Positions 1 to 5,850 of a DNA stretch of 7,815 nucleotides are shown here, piece after piece; the first letter of the stretch is position 1, and each line of letters begins with the position of its first letter. The DNA is from JBFJVZ01 sp041623895 (GTDB lineage: Bacteria; Planctomycetota; Planctomycetia; Pirellulales; Pirellulaceae). The stretch covers positions 1-7,815 of the forward strand of contig JBFJVZ010000369.1 of the NCBI GenBank assembly GCA_041623895.1. The letters are read 5' to 3'. The notes under the pieces are model-generated. The model saw nothing but the letters and a program-made list of their open reading frames with translations, was not told the DNA's origin and ran no database searches. The translations under genes were made by a program, and so were the position numbers.

Positions 1-3
1 CGT

Positions 4-22
4 TCGTTTGCGGAGCAAACGA
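4..22. repeat. REP-like hairpin, 8-bp stem and 3-nt loop
   Basis: The arms TCGTTTGC and GCAAACGA pair perfectly around the loop GGA. The hairpin lies about 45 bases beyond the stop codon of the aldo/keto reductase, on that gene's 3' side. No T-run follows it in that direction, so it looks more like a dispersed palindromic repeat than a strong intrinsic terminator. A 17-base part of it (10-26) recurs in inverted orientation at 7456-7472, which supports its being a repeat. The match is seen directly; the REP assignment is inference. Confidence 0.55.
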
Positions 23-67
23 CGACATACTCTCGCTGCTGACAAAGCACTCTTCTCGGCTCCCCGC

Positions 68-1045
68 TCAATACCACACCCCGCGCAGCCAATTGTGTCG
101 ACGAAGTTGGATCAGCAATGCTTCCGGCAATTCTTTCAAGTCGCTGCTGGCGATGTTCTGCTGGACCTGTTCGGCGTTTCGCATGCCCGCCACCACGCTG
201 CTGACCTCGGCACGTGCGAGCACAAATTTCAGGGCGACATCAGCCAGCGAGTATTGATCGACGATGCCGAATTGTTGGATATCCTCACGGATTCGATCGA
301 CGCGTTGGGCGGTCTGTCGCATCCGCTCACCAGCGAAATATCGATTGCGAAAGTCGTCTTCTGCAAATACGTGATCGGCAGCGTACTTTCCCGTCAACGC
401 GCCTTCGTCCAAGGCCACGCGGACGATCACTCCGGTGCCTGTCTCGGCAGCAACCGGAAGCAATTGGGCAGCCGCTTCCTGGTTGAACAAATTGAAGATG
501 ATCTGCACCACGTCGACTAAACCGTCGCGCATCAACTGGATCACACACGACTGGTCTTGTTCAGGAGTACTGACGCCGATCAAGTTCAGCTTGCCCTCTT
601 CGCGCAGCTGCCTGAGCACCAACAAGGGTTGCGGATCGTCATTCCAGGCTCGCGTCCAAGTGTGAAGTTGCAGCAGGTCGATGCAATCGACTTGCAAGTT
701 GCGGAGCCGATCGTTGATGTTGGCTCGCAGGTAAGCAGCCGAGTAGCGATCTTGCCAGCGGCAATACGGACTCGGTGGCCAGGGCCCAGCTTCGGGTGGC
801 GTTTTGGTCGCCACGTATACCCGCTCGCTTCGCTGCTTGAGCACTTCCGCAATCAGACGTTCGCTACGGCCGTCCCCGTATCCTTGGGCTGTATCGATCA
901 AATTGACGCCCCGGTCAATCGCTTCATTTAGCGCGGCAATTGAATCCTGGTCGTTCTGAGGTCCCCACTGGCCACCCACGGCCCAGGCCCCAAAACCAAT
1001 TTCCGAGACTTGGGGACCCTGAGCTGAAAGCTGCCGAAACCGCAT
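68..1045 (-). CDS. Aldo/keto reductase family oxidoreductase
   Basis: This 325-residue protein is a full-length cytoplasmic (beta/alpha)8-barrel NAD(P)H-dependent oxidoreductase that would interconvert carbonyls and alcohols. The substrate cannot be read from sequence. The N-terminus has the family pattern RQLSAQGPQVSEIGFGAWAVGG, and LIDTAQGYGDGRSE (49-62) carries the catalytic Asp51 and Tyr56. Lys81 (VATK) and His128 (LLQLHTW) complete the tetrad. IGVSTPE, VVQIIFNLFNQEA and the C-terminal SSVVAGMRNAEQVQQNI segment, which usually contacts the cofactor phosphate, follow in the expected order. The ATG start gives the standard N-terminus, although no Shine-Dalgarno is visible. It is divergent from the glycosyltransferase-like gene across a 233-base gap and appears monocistronic. 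It resembles the YajO/PdxI-like broad group. Family assignment is secure; the specific reaction is unknown. Confidence 0.93.
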   Translation of the reverse strand: MRFRQLSAQGPQVSEIGFGAWAVGGQWGPQNDQDSIAALNEAIDRGVNLIDTAQGYGDGRSERLIAEVLKQRSERVYVATKTPPEAGPWPPSPYCRWQDRYSAAYLRANINDRLRNLQVDCIDLLQLHTWTRAWNDDPQPLLVLRQLREEGKLNLIGVSTPEQDQSCVIQLMRDGLVDVVQIIFNLFNQEAAAQLLPVAAETGTGVIVRVALDEGALTGKYAADHVFAEDDFRNRYFAGERMRQTAQRVDRIREDIQQFGIVDQYSLADVALKFVLARAEVSSVVAGMRNAEQVQQNIASSDLKELPEALLIQLRRHNWLRGVWY

Positions 1046-1278
1046 GGAATCTATTCGTCGAGGAAGGAAAGCCGTTTTGTCAAATTGTGCCGATTAGCTA
1101 ATTCCTTCGTAGGGGGCTTCGCCAAACTTCCTGGCTTTCCCGAATGCCGCTATCGAACGCCTCAACTATTCGCCGGCAAGATTCCGAACTCTAAGGATAT
1201 CGATTCTCTATCGATGGCAGTTTTTGGTGATTCAGGGTTTAAGCTGCGCAGAAATAGCCGCTCTGCGGTTTGTGTATC

Positions 1279-2196
1279 GTGTCAAGAATTCCGTCCATTC
1301 CGCGACTTTCCATCATCGTGCCCGTCGGTAGCGACGTGTCGGCATTCGAGGATTCGTTGGTCAGTGTGCTGGAAAATCAGCCCGCCGGTAGCGAGATTCT
1401 GGTTGCCCACGACGGTAGCTACGACGATCCATTCAATCTAACCGATGAGGTTCGATTCATCACGGGGCAGACCGATCAACTGGTCGATCTTGTTGCATCG
1501 GCAACGCGACAGGCACGCAGCCGGTTTGTGCATGTTCTCGCGCCTGGTTTTCGCGCCACCTCTGGCTGGATTGATGCCGCCTTGCAGCAGTTTGAGCGTC
1601 AGGACGTCGCGGCCGTTGCACCCGTCATCCGCCGGGCTGACAGCGAAAAAATCGCGGCCGCCGGCTGGGGCGATCATGGCGGACGCCTCTTTCATCCAAT
1701 CGCAAGCGGGGCGACGCACGTCGATCGCGGTGACGCGTCTCATGTTCTGGGGGCTTATCTGCAAGCCTCGTTCTGGCGAAGAGAGGTGCTCAGCAGCATG
1801 GCGGCCGCATTCCAAAGTCGCTGCACAAGCGAAGCGACATACGCCTATGGGCGCTTGTTAGCCGCGGGCCAATGGCGATGTGCGCTGGCCGCCGACAGCG
1901 TGGTCAGGCAAACGCACGATGTGCTGGCAGAACCGGCCAACTATTCTCGGGGGCAGCGCTTGTGGGCAATCAAGAAAGCGATCGATCCGACGACACGGAA
2001 AGTGCCCTGGAGCAAACTGTTAACAGCCATTCTGCGTCCGGGATTCACGGAAACGATCGGCCAAGTCAACGGCCCCAAAATGCTCGCCGAAATGAAATCG
2101 CGGCTGCAGATTGAAAGAGCCGTCTCATCCAGCGATCACGGTACGATCATCAAATTGCCGCCAAAGAGCGCGAACAAGAGACGCCGCGCCGCTTAA
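1279..2196 (+). CDS. Glycosyltransferase family 2-like (GT-A fold) protein, DxD motif missing
   Basis: From the GTG at 1279 this is a 305-residue soluble protein. The frame is closed by TAG at 1255-1257 and has no early ATG, so the start must be TTG 1270 or GTG 1279. I prefer GTG because MSRIPSIPRLSIIVPV places the first GT2 beta strand normally; neither start has a clear Shine-Dalgarno. GT2 features in order are SIIVPV (11-16), ILVAHDGSYDD (40-50, the nucleotide-binding strand and DGS), RFVHVLAPGFRAT (82-94), AAVAPVIRRA (111-120) and GAYLQASFWRREVL (158-171). The acidic DxD expected after the third strand is replaced by LAPG, so metal-dependent sugar transfer is doubtful. It may be a degenerate or non-catalytic relative. 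The tail (about 270-305) is basic. It converges on the small membrane protein gene with only 8 bases between stop codons and no terminator. Fold assignment is likely; activity is uncertain. Confidence 0.8.
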   Translation: MSRIPSIPRLSIIVPVGSDVSAFEDSLVSVLENQPAGSEILVAHDGSYDDPFNLTDEVRFITGQTDQLVDLVASATRQARSRFVHVLAPGFRATSGWIDAALQQFERQDVAAVAPVIRRADSEKIAAAGWGDHGGRLFHPIASGATHVDRGDASHVLGAYLQASFWRREVLSSMAAAFQSRCTSEATYAYGRLLAAGQWRCALAADSVVRQTHDVLAEPANYSRGQRLWAIKKAIDPTTRKVPWSKLLTAILRPGFTETIGQVNGPKMLAEMKSRLQIERAVSSSDHGTIIKLPPKSANKRRRAA

Positions 2197-2204
2197 ATCC
2201 AGGT

Positions 2205-2414
2205 CTACACAACGCGGCTAGCGGGCTGATCAGCCGGCCAGACCATGACCTGTGGATTCGCCGACTGTGTCCGGTAGTAGTCCGGTGCCCAGCGATTCAG
2301 TTCCATGAACATGGCGATCACCGCGATCAGCAGGAACAGCATGCTCAGCAGCAGCATTACCGTGTACACGCTGGGCGGCTGTTTGCGGTTCTCAGTCGAG
2401 GGTAGTGTCGACAC
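2205..2414 (-). CDS. Small single-span membrane protein, second gene of a two-gene unit
   Basis: This 69-residue hypothetical protein starts at GTG 2414 and overlaps the end of the upstream coiled-coil gene by 23 bases in another frame. AGGAG sits seven bases before this GTG, the best ribosome site in the window, which decides the start over longer in-frame options. The N-terminus is polar (MSTLPSTENRKQPPSVYTV). One strongly hydrophobic helix follows (about residues 20-37, MLLLSMLFLLIAVIAMFM), then the short tail ELNRWAPDYYRTQSANPQ with aromatic and charged residues. The N-terminal PPSVYTVML pattern seems familiar from planctomycete hypothetical proteins, but I know no function for it. The overlap implies translational coupling to the upstream gene and probable partnership in the membrane. 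No enzymatic motif is present. Confidence 0.8.
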   Translation of the reverse strand: MSTLPSTENRKQPPSVYTVMLLLSMLFLLIAVIAMFMELNRWAPDYYRTQSANPQVMVWPADQPASRVV

Positions 2415-3219
2415 GATCGTTCTCCTGGATGATCCCTTGGCTGTAGTCACGCAATATTTCGGCAACCGCCCGGTTGTAGTCGGCGTTACGCACACGCAGC
2501 TTGCCAACGTAGCGGCCATTGCGAGTCACGTCCAACAAGTGCCCTGGACGCAGACCGTCGTCGTGACCCAGCGAAACCTCGACCAACAGACTTGGGCGAT
2601 TCACGGCTAGCACGGTTCCGTTTCGTTCCGGCGGTGCACCATCAAGCGGGTCTTGAGGATTGATGCCGTGTGCGTCGACAACTTCTTTGTAACGTGTGAC
2701 CTGCTTGACCAGCTGATTGTTGCGGGTCTCCAGCTCCAACCGCATGCCGCGCAGTTCATTCATCTGGTCCGTCAAGATCAGCGTCTGTGCAAATAGATTG
2801 TCACGGTCTTCCTGTTCCTTACGAATCAGTCCGCGAAGCCGCTCATTGTCTTCGGTCAGTCGTTGCAACTCTTCCGCGCGGCTACGGTCTGTCTGGACCA
2901 AGATGGTGTTCTGAGCTGTCTTTTTCGTCACCTGGTCTTCACTGTCTGCCAGGGCTGCTTCTAATTGGTCCAATGAAGTTTGCAGGGCGGCCAAGGCGGT
3001 GCGACGTGCAGCCTGTTCGCGGTCCAGCGCCGCTTGTGTTCGCTGTTGAGCGTCACGCAACTGTTCGTTCGTCCTTTCGCCGTCCTCGATTTGAGCCTTG
3101 AGGGCAAGCGCTTTATCCCGCCAATTGCGGTGCGTGGCATTGACTGCCAAAGCCAAAACCATGAAGGCCAGACTGAGCAGAAGAATAATGACCGAAAAGG
3201 ACTTACCGAGCAGGGTCAT
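2392..3219 (-). CDS. Membrane-anchored coiled-coil protein with C-terminal beta-rich domain
   Basis: This 275-residue protein has three visible parts. Residues 8-27 form an uncleaved signal-anchor-type helix (SVIILLLSLAFMVLALAV). Residues about 35-182 are a long heptad-rich, Glu/Gln/Arg-rich segment typical of an extended coiled coil. After the breaker HGINPQDPLDGAPPERN, residues 200-275 form a compact beta-type domain: GTVLAVNRPSLLVEVSLG, then DDGLRPGHLLDVTR, GRYVGKLRV and IIQENDRV. This layout of glycine turns resembles small beta domains such as the FlgT C-terminal domain, and the overall topology recalls MreC, but no homology can be claimed by eye. The coil and domain probably face the periplasm. 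It is first in an overlapping pair with the 69-residue membrane protein, and a good promoter lies upstream at 3353-3382. Its function is unknown; a structural envelope or scaffold role is inference. Confidence 0.85.
   Translation of the reverse strand: MTLLGKSFSVIILLLSLAFMVLALAVNATHRNWRDKALALKAQIEDGERTNEQLRDAQQRTQAALDREQAARRTALAALQTSLDQLEAALADSEDQVTKKTAQNTILVQTDRSRAEELQRLTEDNERLRGLIRKEQEDRDNLFAQTLILTDQMNELRGMRLELETRNNQLVKQVTRYKEVVDAHGINPQDPLDGAPPERNGTVLAVNRPSLLVEVSLGHDDGLRPGHLLDVTRNGRYVGKLRVRNADYNRAVAEILRDYSQGIIQENDRVDTTLD
2422..2426 (-). promoter_or_regulatory. Ribosome binding site AGGAG for the small membrane protein
   Basis: On the minus strand AGGAG is followed by seven bases and then GTG at 2414-2412. 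It lies inside the 3' end of the upstream coding sequence. It fixes the start of the small membrane protein at GTG 2414 and indicates independent or coupled re-initiation. Confidence 0.75.
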
Positions 3220-3352
3220 GTTTCGTATCCCGGAAAATCAAGCCGACAAGCGGGGGAGTGCGGTCCCTCCGGCCCGCAACCACGGGCAGACGAAGACCAA
3301 TTTGGACAGTGAGCGATTGTGGACGAGAAAATGCTATCTGCCACTGTAACGA

Positions 3353-3382
3353 AGTATAGTTACGCCGAAAAACGGATGTCAA
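3353..3382 (-). promoter_or_regulatory. Sigma-70-type promoter for the coiled-coil/small membrane protein unit
   Basis: Read on the minus strand, a perfect -35 TTGACA (3382-3377) is separated by 18 bases from TATACT (3358-3353), which matches the TATAAT consensus at five of six positions. Transcription would start near 3346, giving a leader of about 125 bases before ATG 3219. It lies in non-coding DNA and points at the two-gene unit. It is the best-formed promoter I could find in the window. Confidence 0.6.
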
Positions 3383-3510
3383 CGAATTCACCGCTAAATC
3401 CGCCAATCCCCCGGCTTGCCGAGCCCCAGTTCGGGTTATGACGGAAAAACCCAATTTCCATCAGCGGGCCCCCCGGATCTGACGGTTCTGACTCTTCAGG
3501 CGACAATCGG

Positions 3511-3535
3511 GGCCGGATCGAACGGCCTTTCTTTC
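3511..3535 (+). terminator. Terminator-like hairpin on the plus strand with no obvious upstream gene
   Basis: GGCCG (3511-3515) pairs with CGGCC (3523-3527) around a seven-base loop, followed on the plus strand by TTTCTTTC. The T-rich tail gives it plus-strand polarity, yet no plus-strand gene precedes it. It would be encountered in antisense relative to the kinase 3' end. The stem is only five base pairs, so function is doubtful. Confidence 0.25.
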
Positions 3536-3587
3536 GTCGCGGAAGTCGGAAACCTGCCGAGAAATCCAGGACATTTGGCTGCTTGGC

Positions 3588-4481
3588 TTACGACACGAAC
3601 ACTGACTTGACCGAGCGGACCGCATCGATGAACTGATCCATCGTCGCTGTTCGGTTATCCACCTTCGGATCGAGCGCCTTCATGATGGCCCGCGACAACT
3701 TGGGGTCAATGTTGGGACACCGCTCCAACAAATCGACCGGTGGCGAAGTGTCGTGGTGCAAGGCGGCACGGCCGTTGACCTCTTCTCCCTGCCAGGGGTG
3801 CTCGAACGCGCACAGGCAATAACAAGTCACCCCAAACGAAAAAATATCAACTCGCTTGTCCGTACTCTTGCGGCGAACGATCTCCGGTGACATGTACAGC
3901 GGCGTTCCTGTGCGATTTCCCGGTACCATGAATTCCGGCGTTGCCGGGACGGTCAATCCGAAGTCGATCAGTTTGACACCGGTGACGTCCGGTTCACAAA
4001 TAAAATTGCGAGGACAGATGTCACGGTGAATGAAATTTCGCGAATGCACGTACCGTACCGCTTCTGCCATGTCCCGGATCAGCAACATGCGTTTGCCGGT
4101 CACATACTGCTCCTGCTTCTTGACGATGATGTTCTGCATGCTGGGACCGGCGATGTACTCCATCACCAGAATCGGCTGGCCCTTGGTTGTGATACCGACT
4201 TCGTACGTTTCCACAATCTTTGGGTGCTTCATCGACATAGCGATTTGACCCTCGTTCGGCTTGCCCAATCCCCTAAATCGATTCTCGAACAGTTCCATCT
4301 TGTCGATGTCCAGAATCTTGACACCGACAATTCGATCATCGTGCTTGCGGTCTTTGGCGACAAAGAAATGCGCCATCGTTCCGGTGGCAGCCGTTCGCTG
4401 ACGTTCAAATCGGGCTGCCACGTCGATCTTTCCGCCTCCGGACGACTGAATGGCCGATTTGATTGAATCAAGCAGTCCCAT
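3588..4481 (-). CDS. Soluble Ser/Thr protein kinase (Hanks type), kinase domain only
   Basis: This 297-residue protein is a stand-alone protein kinase domain with no membrane helix or sensor region. The catalytic elements are the Lys of VGVK (Lys55), a probable helix-C Glu77, and the catalytic loop HRDICPRN (152-159) with Asp154 and Asn159. The metal-binding DFG is at 173-175, the activation-segment end SPE at 198-200, and VDIFSFG at 211-217 holds the helix-F Asp212. It is therefore probably catalytically active. Two things are odd. The glycine-rich loop is weak (TAATGTMAHFFVA, about 30-42), and the usual HRDLKPxN Lys is Cys156. The N-terminal 25 residues (MGLLDSIKSAIQSSGGGKID) are a short non-kinase lead. 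It lies 125 bases downstream of accD on the same strand; co-transcription is possible but unproven. Substrates are unknown. Confidence 0.92.
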   Translation of the reverse strand: MGLLDSIKSAIQSSGGGKIDVAARFERQRTAATGTMAHFFVAKDRKHDDRIVGVKILDIDKMELFENRFRGLGKPNEGQIAMSMKHPKIVETYEVGITTKGQPILVMEYIAGPSMQNIIVKKQEQYVTGKRMLLIRDMAEAVRYVHSRNFIHRDICPRNFICEPDVTGVKLIDFGLTVPATPEFMVPGNRTGTPLYMSPEIVRRKSTDKRVDIFSFGVTCYCLCAFEHPWQGEEVNGRAALHHDTSPPVDLLERCPNIDPKLSRAIMKALDPKVDNRTATMDQFIDAVRSVKSVFVS

Positions 4482-4606
4482 GACACCGCTGGCAGAATAG
4501 GTGGTTCAAGTTCGGTTGCTCGGACTTGTGAATTCGTCTCATTCGCGGATCAGATCAGACGGATGGGCAACACGTCGGCCTCAAACGTAACGCATGACCG
4601 CATCGC

Positions 4607-5470
4607 TTATTTTCCGCAGTAATCGATCGCGCGGGCGATCTCGGTCTTCAAGTTCTTGCGGACAACGATGCGATCAATGAATCCGTGTTCCAACAAGAAT
4701 TCGCTGGTCTGGAAGCCGTCAGGCAGTTCGATCCCGATCGTCGCCTTAATTGTTCTCGGTCCGGCAAACCCAATCAACGCCTTGGGTTCGGCAAACACCA
4801 GGTCTCCCAGCGAAGCGAAACTGGCGGCCACACCACCCATGGTTGGATTGGTCAGCACGCTGATGAACAATCCGCCGGCTTCGTCATATCGTGCCAGGGC
4901 AGCCGACACTTTGGCCATTTGCATCAGCGACAAGATCCCTTCGTGCATGCGGGCCCCGCCGCCGCTGGCGCTGATGATGATCAGCGGCAAATTCTGCTCG
5001 GTCGCTCGTTCGATCAAACGCGCCAGCCGCTCGCCGACCACCGATCCCATGCTACCCATGATAAAAGCACTATCGGTCACGGCAAACGCGACCCGGCGGG
5101 CGCGGATCATGCCCGTGCCCGTGACGGCCGCATCCGACAATCCCGTCCGCTCTTGCTCGGCGGCCAGTCGATCGGCGTATTTGCGTCGATCAGCAAACTC
5201 CAGCGGATCGCTCGGCCGCAGATGCTCATTCATCGGCTCGAAGGTTCCATCGTCCAGAACTTGGATGATCCGCTCCCGGGCCGAGACGTAGAAATGATGA
5301 TCGCACTTGGGGCAGACGTTCAGCCGCTGCTGGACTTCTTTCTTGTATACCGAAGCCAGACAGCCCGGGCACTTCAGCCACAGGCCTTCAGGGACGCCGC
5401 GTTTTTTGGGAGGCGAGTTCGCGGGCGCATCAGCGTCCGAGCGAGACGATTGCGAATCGACAGTGGCCAT
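4607..5470 (-). CDS. accD: Acetyl-CoA carboxylase carboxyltransferase subunit beta (AccD)
   Basis: This 287-residue protein is the beta subunit of the cytoplasmic acetyl-CoA carboxyltransferase. With AccA it moves the carboxyl group from biotin to acetyl-CoA to make malonyl-CoA, the first committed step of fatty-acid synthesis. A Cys4 zinc ribbon is present (CPGC at 34-37, CPKC at 53-56). The crotonase-fold half follows: TDSAFIMGSMGSVVGE, the oxyanion and CoA-binding stretch SASGGGARMHEGILSLMQMAK, TNPTMGGVAASFASLGD, and GFAGPRTIKATIGIELPDGFQTSEFLLEHGFID. Length fits the family. The N-terminal 25 residues are a polar, Ser/Asp-rich extension before the zinc ribbon. ATG 5470 is the natural start, with no Shine-Dalgarno seen. 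accA is not in the window, so the two subunit genes are separate here. The kinase gene follows it. Confidence 0.96.
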   Translation of the reverse strand: MATVDSQSSRSDADAPANSPPKKRGVPEGLWLKCPGCLASVYKKEVQQRLNVCPKCDHHFYVSARERIIQVLDDGTFEPMNEHLRPSDPLEFADRRKYADRLAAEQERTGLSDAAVTGTGMIRARRVAFAVTDSAFIMGSMGSVVGERLARLIERATEQNLPLIIISASGGGARMHEGILSLMQMAKVSAALARYDEAGGLFISVLTNPTMGGVAASFASLGDLVFAEPKALIGFAGPRTIKATIGIELPDGFQTSEFLLEHGFIDRIVVRKNLKTEIARAIDYCGK

Positions 5471-5634
5471 ACAGTCGGATGGATCGAAGGAATAAAGATC
5501 GCTTTGGGAGCTACGTTGATATCAAGCTCTTACTGTAGCTGCTTTTCGCCATGATCGCTGCCTCAAAATCTCCATTCTTTGCCCCGGAAACGACCGGTTT
5601 AGGCTGAGTTTGCCGTCAAAACAATCATTCCGCC

Positions 5635-5649
5635 GCCTCGCAGTGAGGC
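5635..5649. repeat. Small GC-rich hairpin at the edge of the repeat region
   Basis: GCCTC pairs with GAGGC around GCAGT. It directly precedes the first copy of the CGGCTCAGCAG repeat and probably belongs to the same repeat complex. It is too short to be meaningful alone. Confidence 0.35.
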
Positions 5650-5690
5650 ACGGCTCAGCAGAGCTTCGCCAGCTTCGCCCTCCCGACGCC
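5650..5690. repeat. GC-rich dispersed repeat, copy 1 (CGGCTCAGCAG...CTCCCGACGCC)
   Basis: This segment starts ACGGCTCAGCAG and ends TCGCCCTCCCGACGCC. It is repeated about 117 bases later at 5767-5799 with small changes. Inside it, AGCTTCGCC occurs twice in perfect tandem (5662-5670 and 5671-5679), a nine-base duplication absent from the second copy. It is non-coding and lies between divergent transcript ends. A REP-type intergenic repeat is the likely identity. Confidence 0.6.
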
Positions 5691-5695
5691 AGACG

Positions 5696-5739
5696 ATGGT
5701 TGTGGCGGCATTGGGCGGGAGAGGCTCCCGCCGAACCAT
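5696..5739. repeat. Nested palindrome with a GGCGGGAG/CTCCCGCC hairpin
   Basis: The core 5714-5732 is a perfect eight-base-pair stem (GGCGGGAG with CTCCCGCC) and an AGG loop. An outer pair, ATGGTT (5696-5701) with AACCAT (5734-5739), encloses it, giving a two-tier stem. It lies about 120 bases beyond the DUF6807 gene's stop codon. The core has the same 8-3-8 geometry as the hairpins at 4-22 and 7345-7363. It is probably a REP-like element. Confidence 0.6.
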
Positions 5740-5766
5740 TGAAATGGTGTGGCCGTTCATCTTGAT

Positions 5767-5848
5767 ACGGCTCAGCAGGAGCTTCGCCCTCCCGGCGCCT
5801 CGCCCTCCTGGCGCCTCGCCCTGCCGACGCTCCCGCCCTGCCGGCGCC
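5767..5848. repeat. GC-rich repeat copy 2 running into a 16-base tandem array
   Basis: ACGGCTCAGCAGGAGCT repeats the unit at 5650. From 5784 the sequence becomes four tandem near-copies of TCGCCCTSCCGGCGCC: 5784-5799, 5800-5815, 5816-5831 and 5833-5848, the last displaced by one base. Each unit ends in GGCGCC or a one-base variant. The same unit occurs once at 5675-5690. The array ends two bases short of the stop codon of the DUF6807 gene at 5851, so it is in that gene's 3' untranslated region. Confidence 0.7.
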
Positions 5849-5850
5849 GT

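Larger units (their letters stand above)
3220..3587. other. Gene-free gap between the kinase and coiled-coil genes
   Basis: This 368-base stretch holds no convincing coding sequence; its open frames lack family signatures. It contains the minus-strand promoter at 3353-3382, which leaves an untranslated leader of roughly 125 bases before ATG 3219. It also has a plus-strand terminator-like hairpin at 3511-3535. I recognise no riboswitch or known RNA family in the leader. Confidence 0.6.

Noticed and set aside
1078..1083. Perfect TTGACA on the minus strand upstream of the aldo/keto reductase.
   Set aside because: No -10-like hexamer occurs at 16-18 bases spacing; the only AT-rich block (ATAGAT) is 23 bases away and almost touches the start codon.
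1093..1102. Perfect ten-base palindrome ATTAGCTAAT in the divergent intergenic region, possible operator.
   Set aside because: A single short palindrome with no second copy and no regulator gene nearby; chance cannot be excluded.
1199..1215. ATCGAT repeated around TCTCT, possible operator or hairpin.
   Set aside because: ATCGAT is itself palindromic and common; the stem does not extend beyond six bases and nothing else supports a site.
2415..2519. Longer version of the small membrane protein starting at 2519.
   Set aside because: The extra residues overlap the upstream gene fully, are cysteine/threonine-rich with no family look, and the AGGAG site selects GTG 2414.
4656..5554. Long plus-strand open frames opposite accD (211 and 289 codons).
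   Set aside because: They are antisense shadows of a conserved gene and show no family motifs; accD on the other strand is unmistakable.
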